From positions 136,030 through 200,029 of the forward strand of contig NZ_JARXRM010000019.1 in NCBI RefSeq assembly GCF_029887875.1: a DNA stretch of 64,000 nt, read 5' to 3'. Below the pieces are notes generated by a model. It did no database searches and was not told the origin of the DNA. It saw only the letters and a list, made by a program, of their open reading frames with translations. Shown here in pieces: positions 9,041 through 17,401 of the stretch. The stretch's first letter is position 1; every line of letters starts with the position of its first letter. The position numbers and the translations under genes were made by a program. Source of the stretch: Luteimonas endophytica (GTDB lineage: Bacteria > Pseudomonadota > Gammaproteobacteria > Xanthomonadales > Xanthomonadaceae).

Positions 9041-9758
9041 CTGGCTCACCCTCGGCGCGGCGCTGCTGGCCGGACTGATGGGCGGCGCGCACTGCGCCGC
9101 CATGTGCGGCGGCATCGCCACCGGCTTTTCGGCGATGGCGCCCGGCGGCGGCTGGCGCGCCGCGCTGGAACCGAACCTCGGCCGGGTCGGCGGCTACGTG
9201 CTGGCCGGGGCGATCGCCGGCGGCATCGGCCACGGGATCGTGCGCGCCGCGCAGCTGGAGTGGCTGGCCTGGGGCCTGCGCGCCGCGGTCGGCCTGGTGC
9301 TGGTGGTGGTGGCGGCGCGGCTGCTCGACCGCCGCGGCCGCCTCGGCTTCCTGTCGCGTCCGGCCGCCGGCGCCTGGAGCCGGCTGCGGCCGCTGCAGCG
9401 CCGGCTGCTGCCGGCGGACACCAGCGCGAAGCGCATCGGGCTGGGGGTGCTGTGGGGGTGGCTGCCGTGCGGCCTCAGCACCACCCTCCTGGTCGCGGCC
9501 TGGCTGCAGGCCGACGCCCGCAACGGCGCCCTGACGATGGCCGCGTTCGGCCTGGGCACCCTGCCGGTGATGGTTCCGCTCACCTGGACCGGCGCGCGCC
9601 TGGGGCGCTGGCTGCAAAGGCCGCGCTGGCGCACGGCGGCCGGCCTGCTGGTGCTGGCGGCCGGCCTGCTCACGCTGGGGGCGCCGTGGCTGATGCAGAT
9701 TCCGGCGCTGCACGGGCCGCTGCAGGCGCTGGGCTGCGCCCCGCCGCGGCTCTCCTGA
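9030..9758 (+). CDS. Sulfite exporter TauE/SafE-like membrane protein
   Basis: This 242-aa polytopic protein (about six helices) carries the N-terminal motif GGAHCAAMCGG. That motif marks the small TauE/SafE-like family found beside ccoS and linked to copper handling for cbb3 oxidase. A second half has LPCGLSTTLL. It overlaps ccoS by eleven bases and is the last gene of the cco operon. A role in copper supply is inferred from family and position; the transported substrate cannot be read from the sequence. Confidence 0.85.
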   Translation: MPVDWLTLGAALLAGLMGGAHCAAMCGGIATGFSAMAPGGGWRAALEPNLGRVGGYVLAGAIAGGIGHGIVRAAQLEWLAWGLRAAVGLVLVVVAARLLDRRGRLGFLSRPAAGAWSRLRPLQRRLLPADTSAKRIGLGVLWGWLPCGLSTTLLVAAWLQADARNGALTMAAFGLGTLPVMVPLTWTGARLGRWLQRPRWRTAAGLLVLAAGLLTLGAPWLMQIPALHGPLQALGCAPPRLS

Positions 9759-9807
9759 ACCGCGCCCCCCACCGTTGCGCCGCCCGGGCACCGAATCCGG
9801 CGCGCGC

Positions 9808-9821
9808 CTGATCTGGATCAA
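9808..9821 (+). promoter_or_regulatory. FNR/DNR-like box upstream of azurin
   Basis: CTGATCTGGATCAA matches TTGAT-N4-ATCAA with one mismatch and has the CTGG spacer that recurs in this window. Class II spacing places the transcription start at 9856, with CAGACT at 9844-9849 as the -10 element, leaving a 32-nt leader before azurin. Confidence 0.75.
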
Positions 9822-9887
9822 TTCGCTCGGTCGAGGCCTGGGCCAGACTGTGCCCATCGAATCAACCACACCCACTGGAGTCACCCG

Positions 9888-10358
9888 ATGATCCGTCAAC
9901 TTTCCGCCTTTGGCCTGCTATGCGCCGTCGGCCTGGGCGCGCTGTCCGTGTCCGCCCCGGCCCAGGCCGCCGGCTGCAGCGCCACCGTCGAAGCCAACGA
10001 CGCCATGCAGTTCTCGACCAGGGCGCTGAGCGTCCCGGCTTCCTGCAAGGAGTTCGAGGTCACCCTCAAGCACACCGGCCAGCTGCCGGTGGTGGCGATG
10101 GGCCACAACTTCGTGGTCGGCAAGACCGCCGACATCGGCGGCATCAATGCCGAGGGCATGGCCGCCGGCGCCGAGAACGACTACGTCAAGCCCGGCGACG
10201 CGCGGGTGATCGCCGCCAGTTCCCTGGTCGGCGGCGGCCAGAGCACCACGGTCAAGATCCCGGTGGGCAAGCTGAAGGCCGGCGAGGACTACACCTTCGT
10301 CTGCACCTTCCCCGGTCACGCCGCCATCATGCGCGGCACGCTGACCCTCGGGCAGTAA
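9888..10358 (+). CDS. azu: Azurin
   Basis: Azurin is a periplasmic type 1 copper protein that carries single electrons, typically to copper nitrite reductases. The 156-aa precursor has a signal peptide ending near AQA (residues 1-28). The cupredoxin ligands are H73 (GHNF), C139 (FVCTFPGH), H144 and M148. The Cys pair C30/C53 fits the conserved disulfide. GGAG precedes the ATG. With NirK at the other end of the block, it is a plausible NirK or cytochrome partner. Confidence 0.96.
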   Translation: MIRQLSAFGLLCAVGLGALSVSAPAQAAGCSATVEANDAMQFSTRALSVPASCKEFEVTLKHTGQLPVVAMGHNFVVGKTADIGGINAEGMAAGAENDYVKPGDARVIAASSLVGGGQSTTVKIPVGKLKAGEDYTFVCTFPGHAAIMRGTLTLGQ

Positions 10359-10400
10359 TCCCGCCCTCCTCCCCGGCCGGGCCCCGGCCCGGCCTTCCGG

Positions 10401-10440
10401 CAGGTGGAACCGGCACGTCCGGTCCCGCCTGTCGCTTTGT
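10401..10440 (+). terminator. Hairpin terminator after azurin
   Basis: The arms at 10401-10413 and 10419-10431 pair at 12 of 13 positions (including one wobble) around a 5-base loop. A T-rich stretch, cgctttgttg, follows. It separates azurin from the globin gene. Confidence 0.55.
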
Positions 10441-10461
10441 TGTCCGGACCCCTGCACGCGC

Positions 10462-10875
10462 ATGACCGACCACGCCCTCCCCGGCCGCGAGGATCTCGCC
10501 CGGCTGGTCGACCGCTTCTACGAGAAGGTGCGCCACGACGCGCTGCTCGGCCCCGTGTTCAATGCGGCGATCGACGACTGGGATGCGCACAAGGCCACCC
10601 TGGTGGAGTTCTGGAGCTCGGTGACGCTCGGCACCGGCGGCTACCGGGGCAATCCGATGGCCGCGCACCGGCCGCATCCGATCGTCGATCAGCACTTCGC
10701 GCATTGGCTGGCGCTGTGGCGCGAAACCGCGCTCGAGGTGCTCACGCCGGGCCAGGCCGCGCTGGTCGGCGATCGCGCCCAGCGCATCGCCACCAGCCTG
10801 CGCTACGGCCTCGGGCTCGATCCGCGGCGCCCGCTGCGCAGGAGCTCCCCGTGCGCGCATCTGCCCGGCGATTGA
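10462..10875 (+). CDS. Group III truncated haemoglobin
   Basis: This 137-aa single-domain globin has group III features: FYEKVRHD near the B helix, the TLGTGGYRGNPMAAHRPHPI segment, and the likely proximal His in DQHFAHWL (H78) with a nearby Trp. Group III globins are linked to NO or O2 handling under microaerobic conditions. Its place among denitrification genes fits protection from NO. The stop codon lies inside the hemN FNR box. The C-terminal 15 residues are unusually basic and may be an unstructured tail. Confidence 0.88.
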   Translation: MTDHALPGREDLARLVDRFYEKVRHDALLGPVFNAAIDDWDAHKATLVEFWSSVTLGTGGYRGNPMAAHRPHPIVDQHFAHWLALWRETALEVLTPGQAALVGDRAQRIATSLRYGLGLDPRRPLRRSSPCAHLPGD

Positions 10876-10885
10876 TTCTGGTCAA
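10872..10885 (+). promoter_or_regulatory. FNR/DNR-like box of hemN
   Basis: TTGATTCTGGTCAA is a strong FNR-type palindrome that overlaps the stop codon of the globin gene. It is centred 41.5 bases before the first base of the hemN ATG. TAGTCT at 10908-10913 is the likely -10 element. The predicted transcript therefore starts at the start codon. Confidence 0.8.
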
Positions 10886-10919
10886 GGCACGGCCGCCCCC
10901 GGCTGCCTAGTCTGGCCGC

Positions 10920-12326
10920 ATGCACAACTCGCCCACCCTCGACACCGCACTGCTGCAGCGCTACGACCGCCCCGGCCCGCGCTATACCTCCTATCCGACC
11001 GCGCCGCAGTTCGGCACCGGCTTCGGCGAAACGCAGTTGCGCGAGGCGGTGCTGGCCAGCAACGGCGATCCGATCCCGCGCCGGCTGTCGCTGTACCTGC
11101 ACGTGCCGTTCTGCATGAGCCCGTGCTTCTACTGCGGCTGCAACCGCATCATCACCCGCGACCTGGCCCGCGGCGAGCACTATCTGGTGCGGCTGTACCG
11201 CGAGATCGCGGCAATGGCGGCGCTGTTCGACCGCGACCGCGAGGCGATCCAGGTGCACTTCGGCGGCGGCACCCCGAACTTCCTCTCCCCGTCGCAGCTG
11301 GGCGAGGTGCTCGACGCGCTGCGCCGCCAGTTCCTGTTCTCGTCCAGTCCCGAGCGCGACATCTCGATCGAGCTGGACCCGCGCTTCGTCTCCCCTGCCG
11401 ACATCGGCGAACTGGCCGCATCCGGCTTCAACCGCGCCAGCCTCGGCGTACAGGACTTCGACCCGGCGGTGCAGGCCGCGGTCAACCGGATCCAGTCGGT
11501 GGAGCAGACCCTGGCGATCATCGAGGCCTGCCGCCACCACGGCTTTCGCTCGGTCAACGTCGACCTCATCTACGGCCTGCCGCGGCAGACCCCGGAGGGC
11601 TTCGGGCGGACCCTGGACACGGTGGCGAAGGCACGCCCGGACCGGCTGGCGGTGTACGGCTATGCCCACCTGCCGGAGCTGTTCAGGCCGCAGAAGCAGA
11701 TCGACGCCTCCGAGCTGCCGGACGCCGCCACCCGCCTGGCGCTGCTGCAGCTGGCGATCGCCAAGCTCACCGACGCCGGCTACGTCTACATCGGCATGGA
11801 CCATTTCGCGCTGCCCGACGACGAGCTCGCCACCGCGCAGGCGCGCGGCGGCCTGCACCGCAACTTCATGGGCTACACCACCCATGCCGATACCGACCTC
11901 GTCGGGCTGGGGGTCAGCGCGATCAGCCACATCGGCGACACCTTCAGCCAGAACCCGCGCGACCTGCCGAGCTGGCAGCTGGCCCTGGACGAGGGCCGGC
12001 TGCCGGTGTTCCGGGGCATGCGCCTGACCGAGGACGACCAGCTGCGCGCCGACCTGATCCAGGCGCTGATGTGCCAGGGAGAGATCCCGGTGGGCGCGCT
12101 GGAACGGCGCTACGCCATCGAATTCGACCGCTATTTCGCCGCCGAGCTGGAGCGGCTGCGGGCGCTGGCGGCCGACGGGCTGGTGCGGGTCGCACCCGGG
12201 CGGATCCGGGCGACCTCGCAAGGACGGCTGCTCCTGCGTAACATCGCGATGTGCTTCGACCGATACCTTCACCAGCCGGCCGCCCCGGCGGCCGACCCGA
12301 CCCCGCGTTTCTCGCGCGCCATCTGA
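10920..12326 (+). CDS. hemN: Oxygen-independent coproporphyrinogen III dehydrogenase HemN
   Basis: HemN is the cytoplasmic radical SAM enzyme that converts coproporphyrinogen III to protoporphyrinogen IX without O2, supplying haem for cbb3 and NOR. The 468-aa protein shows YDRPGPRYTSYPTA near the N-terminus, the radical SAM motif C65-x3-C69-x2-C72 followed by GC, FGGGTP for SAM binding and the HemN C-terminal domain. No Shine-Dalgarno sequence precedes the ATG. Class II FNR geometry puts the transcript start at its first base, so the mRNA is probably leaderless. fnr follows after 19 bases. Confidence 0.97.
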   Translation: MHNSPTLDTALLQRYDRPGPRYTSYPTAPQFGTGFGETQLREAVLASNGDPIPRRLSLYLHVPFCMSPCFYCGCNRIITRDLARGEHYLVRLYREIAAMAALFDRDREAIQVHFGGGTPNFLSPSQLGEVLDALRRQFLFSSSPERDISIELDPRFVSPADIGELAASGFNRASLGVQDFDPAVQAAVNRIQSVEQTLAIIEACRHHGFRSVNVDLIYGLPRQTPEGFGRTLDTVAKARPDRLAVYGYAHLPELFRPQKQIDASELPDAATRLALLQLAIAKLTDAGYVYIGMDHFALPDDELATAQARGGLHRNFMGYTTHADTDLVGLGVSAISHIGDTFSQNPRDLPSWQLALDEGRLPVFRGMRLTEDDQLRADLIQALMCQGEIPVGALERRYAIEFDRYFAAELERLRALAADGLVRVAPGRIRATSQGRLLLRNIAMCFDRYLHQPAAPAADPTPRFSRAI

Positions 12327-12345
12327 GCCCGCGGGGGCGCGGCGC

Positions 12346-13098
12346 GTGAGCGGGACCACGTTCCCGCGCCAGGACGGCCGCACCCTCGCCGACGACGGCG
12401 ACGCCCTGCATTTCTGCTCCACCTGCGCGTTCTCGCAGGCCTGCATGGCCGAGGGCATGGACAAGGCCGACCTGCTCGACCTGCACATGCTGGTCGAGCA
12501 CGTCGGCCCGCTGCGCGCCGGCGACCACGTGTTCCGCGAAGGCGACGCGTTCGAGGCGATCGCGGCGGTCCGCTCGGGCACGGTCAAGACCTATACCGTC
12601 GACCGCGAAGGCCATGAGCACGTGCTTGGGTTCTATTTCCCCGGCGAGGTGATCGGCCTGGACGGCATCCACGGCGACCGCTACCCGTGCAACGCGGTCG
12701 CGCTGGATACCGTGATGCTGTGCCGGTTCTCGTTCCCCAAGATCTCGGTGCTGGCGACCCAGCTGCCCGGCCTGCAGAAGCACCTGTTCCGGCTGCTCAG
12801 CCGCGACATCGGCAGGGCCGCGCTGCTGGCCGGCGACTGGACCGCCGACCAGCGCATGGCGGCGTTCCTGATCGGCCTGTCGCGCCGGCTCGCCGCGCGC
12901 GGGTTCTCGCCCAACCGCTTCCAGCTGACCATGGCGCGCACCGACATCGCCAACTACCTGCGCCTGGCCCCCGAGACCGTGAGCCGGGTGCTGCGCCGGT
13001 TCCAGCAGGACGGGCTGCTGCGGGTCGACCGCCGCGAGGTGGACCTGCTCGACCGCACCCAGCTCGACGCCCTGGCCGAGCCGCTGCTGCGCGACTGA
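12346..13098 (+). CDS. fnr: FNR-type oxygen-sensing transcriptional regulator
   Basis: This Crp/Fnr-family regulator holds a [4Fe-4S] cluster that is lost in O2. The 250-aa protein has all four cluster cysteines (C24, C27, C33 and C115), a cyclic-nucleotide-like sensor domain and a dimerisation helix. Its C-terminal HTH has the recognition segment PETVSR (E210, S213, R214), the residue set that reads TTGAT half-sites. It starts with GTG 19 bases after hemN and probably shares its transcript. It is the obvious candidate to bind the boxes in this block. No DNR-type NO sensor gene is seen in the window. Confidence 0.95.
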   Translation: MSGTTFPRQDGRTLADDGDALHFCSTCAFSQACMAEGMDKADLLDLHMLVEHVGPLRAGDHVFREGDAFEAIAAVRSGTVKTYTVDREGHEHVLGFYFPGEVIGLDGIHGDRYPCNAVALDTVMLCRFSFPKISVLATQLPGLQKHLFRLLSRDIGRAALLAGDWTADQRMAAFLIGLSRRLAARGFSPNRFQLTMARTDIANYLRLAPETVSRVLRRFQQDGLLRVDRREVDLLDRTQLDALAEPLLRD

Positions 13099-13103
13099 GC
13101 GCC

Positions 13104-13125
13104 GCGCGGCCGTGGCCGCGCCCTT
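13104..13125 (+). terminator. GC-rich hairpin after fnr
   Basis: GCGCGGC and GCCGCGC pair around CGTG just after the fnr stop, followed by CTTC. There is no strong T run, so it may be only a transcript-stabilising hairpin. Confidence 0.45.
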
Positions 13126-13226
13126 CACATCGACGATGACATGGTCGGGCCCGGCGTCCGGGGGGTGCCGGGTCGCGCTCGCGCGGCGCGGTCGCGCCGC
13201 GGGCCTCGCGACGATCTGCCGGCCGC

Positions 13227-13240
13227 TTGACCTGGGTCAT
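13227..13240 (+). promoter_or_regulatory. FNR/DNR-like box upstream of norB
   Basis: TTGACCTGGGTCAT has TTGAC/GTCAA-type halves, favoured by NO-responsive DNR/NNR regulators but also read by FNR, with the recurring CTGG spacer. Class II spacing predicts a start at 13275, with CAGCAT at 13263-13268 as the -10 element and a 22-nt leader containing GGGAGAG. Confidence 0.78.
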
Positions 13241-13296
13241 CGCCGCCGCCGCGCCGCGTCAGCAGCATTCGTGGATTCATCCAGGGAGAGTGCGTC

Positions 13297-15621
13297 ATGG
13301 GCGACACCCGCAAGCTGTGGATAGGGCTGGCGATCCTGCTGATCGCCTCGTTCTCGGTGCTGCTGTGGTCCGGCACCGAGATCAACCGCAACGCGCCGCC
13401 GATGCCAGAGCGGGTGCTGGCGGAGGACGGCAGCGTGGTCTACACCCGCGCCGATCTCGAGCGCGGGCGCCAGGTCTGGCAGTCGATCGGCGGCATGCAG
13501 CTGGGCTCGATCTGGGGCCACGGCGCCTACGTCGCGCCGGACTGGAGCGCCGACTGGCTGCACCGCGAGGCGGTGACCATCCTCGAGCGCTGGGCGCGGG
13601 CCGAACACGGCAGCGCCTTCGCCGAGCTGCCGGCCGACGACCAGTCGGCGCTGCAGGGCCGGCTGCAGCGGATGATGCGGCGGAACACCTACGACGTGGA
13701 CGCCGGGACGATCACCCTGAGCGCCGACCGGGTCGCGGCGATCTCCGACGTCGCCGACCACTACATCAGCCTGTTCGGCAACGCACCGGAAACCGCCGAA
13801 CTGCGCGAAGCCTACGCGATGAAGAACGATACCGTGCCCGATGCCGAACATCGCCGCGCGCTGGCCTCGTTCTTCTGGTGGACCGCCTGGGCCGCCACCA
13901 CCGAGCGCCACCTGGGCGCCGACGACACCGTGGCGCCCGAGCGCCCCGCGTTCGAGAACCGCAAGGTCACCTACACCAACAACTGGCCCGGCGAGCCGCT
14001 GGTGGGCAACACCCCGCCGCCGAGCACCTGGGTGTGGTCGGCCTTCAGCGTGCTGTTCCTGATCGCCGGCATCGCCATCCTCGGCTGGCACCACGCCGTC
14101 ACCCACGGCCAGGACGACGGCCACCGCATCCCCGACAAGGATCCGCTGGCGGCGCTCAAGGTCACCCCGTCGATGCGCGCCACCGCCAAGTACTTCTGGG
14201 TGGTGCTGGCGCTTTTCCTGGTGCAGATCCTGTTCGGCGCGATGACCGCGCACTACCAGATCGAGGGCCAGGAGGCCTACGGCTTCGCCCTGGCGGAAAT
14301 CCTGCCGTACTCGATCACCCGCACCTGGCACACCCAGCTGGCGGTGCTGTGGATCGCCACCGCCTGGCTCGGCACCGGCCTGTACATCGGCCCGGCGATG
14401 TCGGGCCACGAGCCGCGCTTCCAGCGGCTCGGCGTCAACGTGCTGTTCGTCTGCCTGCTGATCATCGTGGTCGGCGCGTTCGCCGGGCAGTGGTTCGCGG
14501 TGATGCAGAAGCTCGGCCTGGACAACAACTTCTGGTTCGGCCACCAGGGCTGGGAATACGCCGACATCGGCCGCTTCTGGCAGTGGTTCCTGTTCATCGG
14601 CCTGCTGCTGTGGCTGGTGCTGGTGGGGCGCTCGCTGTGGCCGGTGCTGACCGGGCCGCGCACCGACACCAAGGCGATCGTCGGGCTGCTGTTCCTGTCC
14701 ACGGTGGCGATCGGGATCTTCTACGCCGCCGGCCTGATGTGGCGCGAGCACACCCACATCTCGATCGTCGAGTACTGGCGCTGGTGGCTGGTCCACCTGT
14801 GGGTGGAAGGCTTCTTCGAGGTCTTCGCCACCGCGGTGATGGCGCTGATCTTCACCAGGCTCGGGCTGCTGCGCGCCTCCACCGCATCGGTGGCGGTGCT
14901 GTTCGCCACCATCGTGTTCATGACCGGCGGCGTGCTCGGCACCCTGCATCATCTGTACTTCGTCGGCAGCCCGACCGCGGTGATCGCGCTCGGCGCCAGC
15001 TTCAGCGCGCTGGAAGTGGTGCCGCTGGCCTACATCGGCTTCGAGGCCTACCACACCTGGCGGCTGGGCAGGGCCACGCCGTGGATGCAGCGCTACCGCT
15101 GGCCGATCTACTTCTTCCTGTCGGTCTCGTTCTGGAACCTGGTCGGCGCCGGCCTGTTCGGCTTCCTGATCAACCCGCCGCTGTCGCTGTACTACATGCA
15201 GGGCCTCAACCTGACCCCGCTGCACGGCCATACCGCGCTGTTCGGCGTCTACGGCATGCTCGGCATCGCCCTGGTGCTGTTCTGCATGCGCGGGCTGCGC
15301 CCCAACCAGGTGTGGAACGAGAAGGCGCTGCGGCTGAGCTTCTGGGGCCTCAACATCGGCCTGGCGCTGATGGCGGTGCTGACCCTGCTGCCGCTGGGCA
15401 CGATGCAGCTGCTGGCGGCGATCGAGCACGGCTACTGGTACGCGCGTTCTGCGGACTTCATGCAGAAGCCGATCGTCGACTTCCTGGTGTGGATGCGGGT
15501 ACCGGGCGACACCATCTTCAGCGTCGGCGCGGTGGCGCTGGTGTACTTCGTGATCCGGCTGTGGATCAGGCCGAAGCTGGAACAGCCCGATGCGGAACGC
15601 TCCGAGGTCCGCAGCGGCTGA
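13297..15621 (+). CDS. norB: Quinol-dependent nitric oxide reductase (qNOR, NorZ type)
   Basis: This single-subunit inner-membrane enzyme reduces 2 NO to N2O using quinol. The 774-aa length and the periplasmic N-terminal domain (ERGRQVWQSIGGMQLGSIWG, then WADWLHRE-like residues) fused to a 12-helix NorB core identify the quinol type, not the NorC-dependent type. Core motifs include HTQLAVLWIATAWLGTGL, WREHTHISIVEYWRWW and HLYFVGSP. No norC, norQ or norD lies nearby, as expected for qNOR. A strong hairpin follows the stop. Confidence 0.96.
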   Translation: MGDTRKLWIGLAILLIASFSVLLWSGTEINRNAPPMPERVLAEDGSVVYTRADLERGRQVWQSIGGMQLGSIWGHGAYVAPDWSADWLHREAVTILERWARAEHGSAFAELPADDQSALQGRLQRMMRRNTYDVDAGTITLSADRVAAISDVADHYISLFGNAPETAELREAYAMKNDTVPDAEHRRALASFFWWTAWAATTERHLGADDTVAPERPAFENRKVTYTNNWPGEPLVGNTPPPSTWVWSAFSVLFLIAGIAILGWHHAVTHGQDDGHRIPDKDPLAALKVTPSMRATAKYFWVVLALFLVQILFGAMTAHYQIEGQEAYGFALAEILPYSITRTWHTQLAVLWIATAWLGTGLYIGPAMSGHEPRFQRLGVNVLFVCLLIIVVGAFAGQWFAVMQKLGLDNNFWFGHQGWEYADIGRFWQWFLFIGLLLWLVLVGRSLWPVLTGPRTDTKAIVGLLFLSTVAIGIFYAAGLMWREHTHISIVEYWRWWLVHLWVEGFFEVFATAVMALIFTRLGLLRASTASVAVLFATIVFMTGGVLGTLHHLYFVGSPTAVIALGASFSALEVVPLAYIGFEAYHTWRLGRATPWMQRYRWPIYFFLSVSFWNLVGAGLFGFLINPPLSLYYMQGLNLTPLHGHTALFGVYGMLGIALVLFCMRGLRPNQVWNEKALRLSFWGLNIGLALMAVLTLLPLGTMQLLAAIEHGYWYARSADFMQKPIVDFLVWMRVPGDTIFSVGAVALVYFVIRLWIRPKLEQPDAERSEVRSG

Positions 15622-15629
15622 TGCCCGGC

Positions 15630-15656
15630 GACGGGGCGGCCACCGGCCGCCCCGTC
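15630..15656 (+). terminator. Strong hairpin after norB
   Basis: A perfect 12-bp stem (GACGGGGCGGCC with its complement) closes over an ACC loop nine bases after the norB stop. No T run follows. It separates norB from the nnrS promoter. Confidence 0.55.
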
Positions 15657-15690
15657 CGCGTTCCTCTCCGCTCCCGGCACGGTCGGCAGC

Positions 15691-15704
15691 GTGACCTGGA
15701 TCAA
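15691..15704 (+). promoter_or_regulatory. FNR/DNR-like box of the nnrS operon
   Basis: GTGACCTGGATCAA matches the palindrome with one mismatch and carries the CTGG spacer. Its centre is exactly 41.5 bases before the nnrS ATG, with GATCCT at 15727-15732 as a possible -10. Transcription would start at the start codon. Confidence 0.72.
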
Positions 15705-15738
15705 TGCACCAGGACAGGCCGCGCGCGATCCTGACACC

Positions 15739-16974
15739 ATGGAATCACCCCCTCCTTCCGCTCCCCCGACCCGGGTGTCGCCGCGCCTGCTGGGCGCGGC
15801 GCCGCACCGGCTGATGTTCTTCATCGGCGCCGGCAACCTGCTGCTGGCGATGGCCTGGTGGGCCGGCTGGTTGGCGGCGGCGCGCTGGCCGGCCCTGTCG
15901 ATGCCGCAGCCGGAGCCGTATGCGGGCTGGCTGCACGCCTTCGTGATGCAGTACCAGGTGCTGCCGAGCTTCTTCTTCGGCTTCCTGCTCACCACCTTTC
16001 CGAAATGGACCGGCCAACCGGATTTCGAGCGCTGGCGCTACGCGCCGGTCGGGCTGGGCCTGATGGGCGGCCAGTTCGCCACCCTGCTCGGCGCGCTCGG
16101 CTGGGACGCTGGCATCGTCGTCGGCCTGCTGATGACGAGCGCCGGGTGGGCCGCCGGGCTGGCGACGCTGGCGCCGCTGCTGTGGCGCGAACAGGGCGTC
16201 ACTTGGCATGCGCGTTCGTGTTTCGCCGCCCTGGCCCTCGGCATGGGCGGGATGCTGGCATGGGCCGCCTTCGTGCTCGGCGCCTCGCCGCTGTGGGCCT
16301 TCGCCAGCATCAAGCTCGGCACCTTCGGGCTGCTGCTGCCGGTGTACGTCACCGTGGCCCACCGGATGTTCCCGTTCTTCGCCAGCCGCGTGGCCGCGGG
16401 CTACCAGCCGTGGCGGCCGTTGTGGCTGCTCGGGCTGTTCTGGCCGCTGGTGCTGGCGCACCTCGTGCTGGAACTGCTGCATGCCTATCGCTGGCTGTGG
16501 CTGGTCGACCTGCCGCTGCTGGCGCTGGCCGCGGCGATGCTTTGGCGCTGGTGGCCGCGCGGCGACAAGCCCGGCATTCTCTCCGTGCTGTTCATCGGTC
16601 TGGCCTGGCTGCCGGTCACCTTCGCGCTCTACGCCGGCCAGAGCGTCGCCTACGCGCTGACCGGGGTGTACTGGCTCGGCCGCGGCCCGGCGCATGCGCT
16701 GTTCATCGGCTTCTTCGGCAGCGTGCTGATCGCCATGGTCACGCGGGTGACCCAGGGCCACTCCGGCCGCCCGCTGGCGATGTACGGGGCAGCATGGTTC
16801 GCGTTCGTCGCCGTCCAGGTGGTGGCGGCGATCCGGGTCCTGGCCGAGGTCGCAGCCGATGCGATGGCCTGGCACGTCGTCGCGGCGCTGGGCTGGCTGC
16901 TGGCGTTCGCGCCCTGGGTCGCGCGCATCGGCCGGATCTATTTGAGCCCCCGGGTCGACGGCCGCCCGGGCTGA
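15739..16974 (+). CDS. nnrS: NnrS family membrane protein
   Basis: NnrS proteins are haem- and copper-containing membrane proteins that relieve NO-derived stress in denitrifiers. The 411-aa product has about 12 helices and family motifs such as PHRLMFFIGAGNLLLAM, YQVLPSFFFGFLLTTFPKW, MFPFFASR and GRGPAHALFIGFFGSVLIAM, followed by RVTQGHSGR. An in-frame ATG at 15691 lies inside the FNR-like box, so I chose the ATG at 15739, which has no Shine-Dalgarno sequence and coincides with the predicted transcription start. It leads a four-gene operon. Confidence 0.94.
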   Translation: MESPPPSAPPTRVSPRLLGAAPHRLMFFIGAGNLLLAMAWWAGWLAAARWPALSMPQPEPYAGWLHAFVMQYQVLPSFFFGFLLTTFPKWTGQPDFERWRYAPVGLGLMGGQFATLLGALGWDAGIVVGLLMTSAGWAAGLATLAPLLWREQGVTWHARSCFAALALGMGGMLAWAAFVLGASPLWAFASIKLGTFGLLLPVYVTVAHRMFPFFASRVAAGYQPWRPLWLLGLFWPLVLAHLVLELLHAYRWLWLVDLPLLALAAAMLWRWWPRGDKPGILSVLFIGLAWLPVTFALYAGQSVAYALTGVYWLGRGPAHALFIGFFGSVLIAMVTRVTQGHSGRPLAMYGAAWFAFVAVQVVAAIRVLAEVAADAMAWHVVAALGWLLAFAPWVARIGRIYLSPRVDGRPG

Positions 16975-16999
16975 CCCGGCCGCGCAAGGACAGGATGCA

Positions 17000-17401
17000 A
17001 TGATCGAGTTCTACCCGCAGATCAAGCACGCCCACGTTTTTCTGGCGCTCGCCAGCGGCGCGCTGTTCGCGCTGCGCGGCGGCGCCGCGCTGGCCGGGAT
17101 GCGCTGGCCGCACTGGCTGGCGGTGCGCTGGGCCAGCTGGAGCGTGGATACCGCGCTGCTCACCGCGGCGCTGATGCTGCTCACCATCCTGCCGGGCGCG
17201 TTGTACGCCAATGGCTGGCTGGCGGTGAAGGTCACCCTGATCGTGGTCTACGTGGTGCTCGGCGTGCTGGCGCTCAAGCGCGGGCGCTCGCGCGGCGCGC
17301 GAGCCGGCTTCTACGTGGCCGCCCTGGCGACCTTCGCGATGATCTACAGCATCGCCCGCGCGCACCACCCGCTGGGATTCCTGCATGTCCATTTCGCCTG
17401 A
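17000..17401 (+). CDS. SirB2 family membrane protein
   Basis: This 133-aa protein has four predicted membrane helices and the SirB2 pattern (HAHVFLALASGALFALRGG at the start and HPLGFLHVHFA at the end). SirB2 proteins are widespread and their biochemical role is unsettled. The gene follows nnrS by 25 bases and overlaps the next gene by 17, so it belongs to the nnrS operon. The pairing suggests a membrane role during nitrogen-oxide respiration, by context only. Confidence 0.85.
   Translation: MIEFYPQIKHAHVFLALASGALFALRGGAALAGMRWPHWLAVRWASWSVDTALLTAALMLLTILPGALYANGWLAVKVTLIVVYVVLGVLALKRGRSRGARAGFYVAALATFAMIYSIARAHHPLGFLHVHFA

Noticed and set aside
5895..9899. A 1334-codon open frame on the minus strand
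   Set aside because: It is antisense to ccoH, ccoI, ccoS and the TauE-like gene, and is made of Arg/Gln/His-rich low-complexity sequence. It is a by-product of GC-rich codon use.
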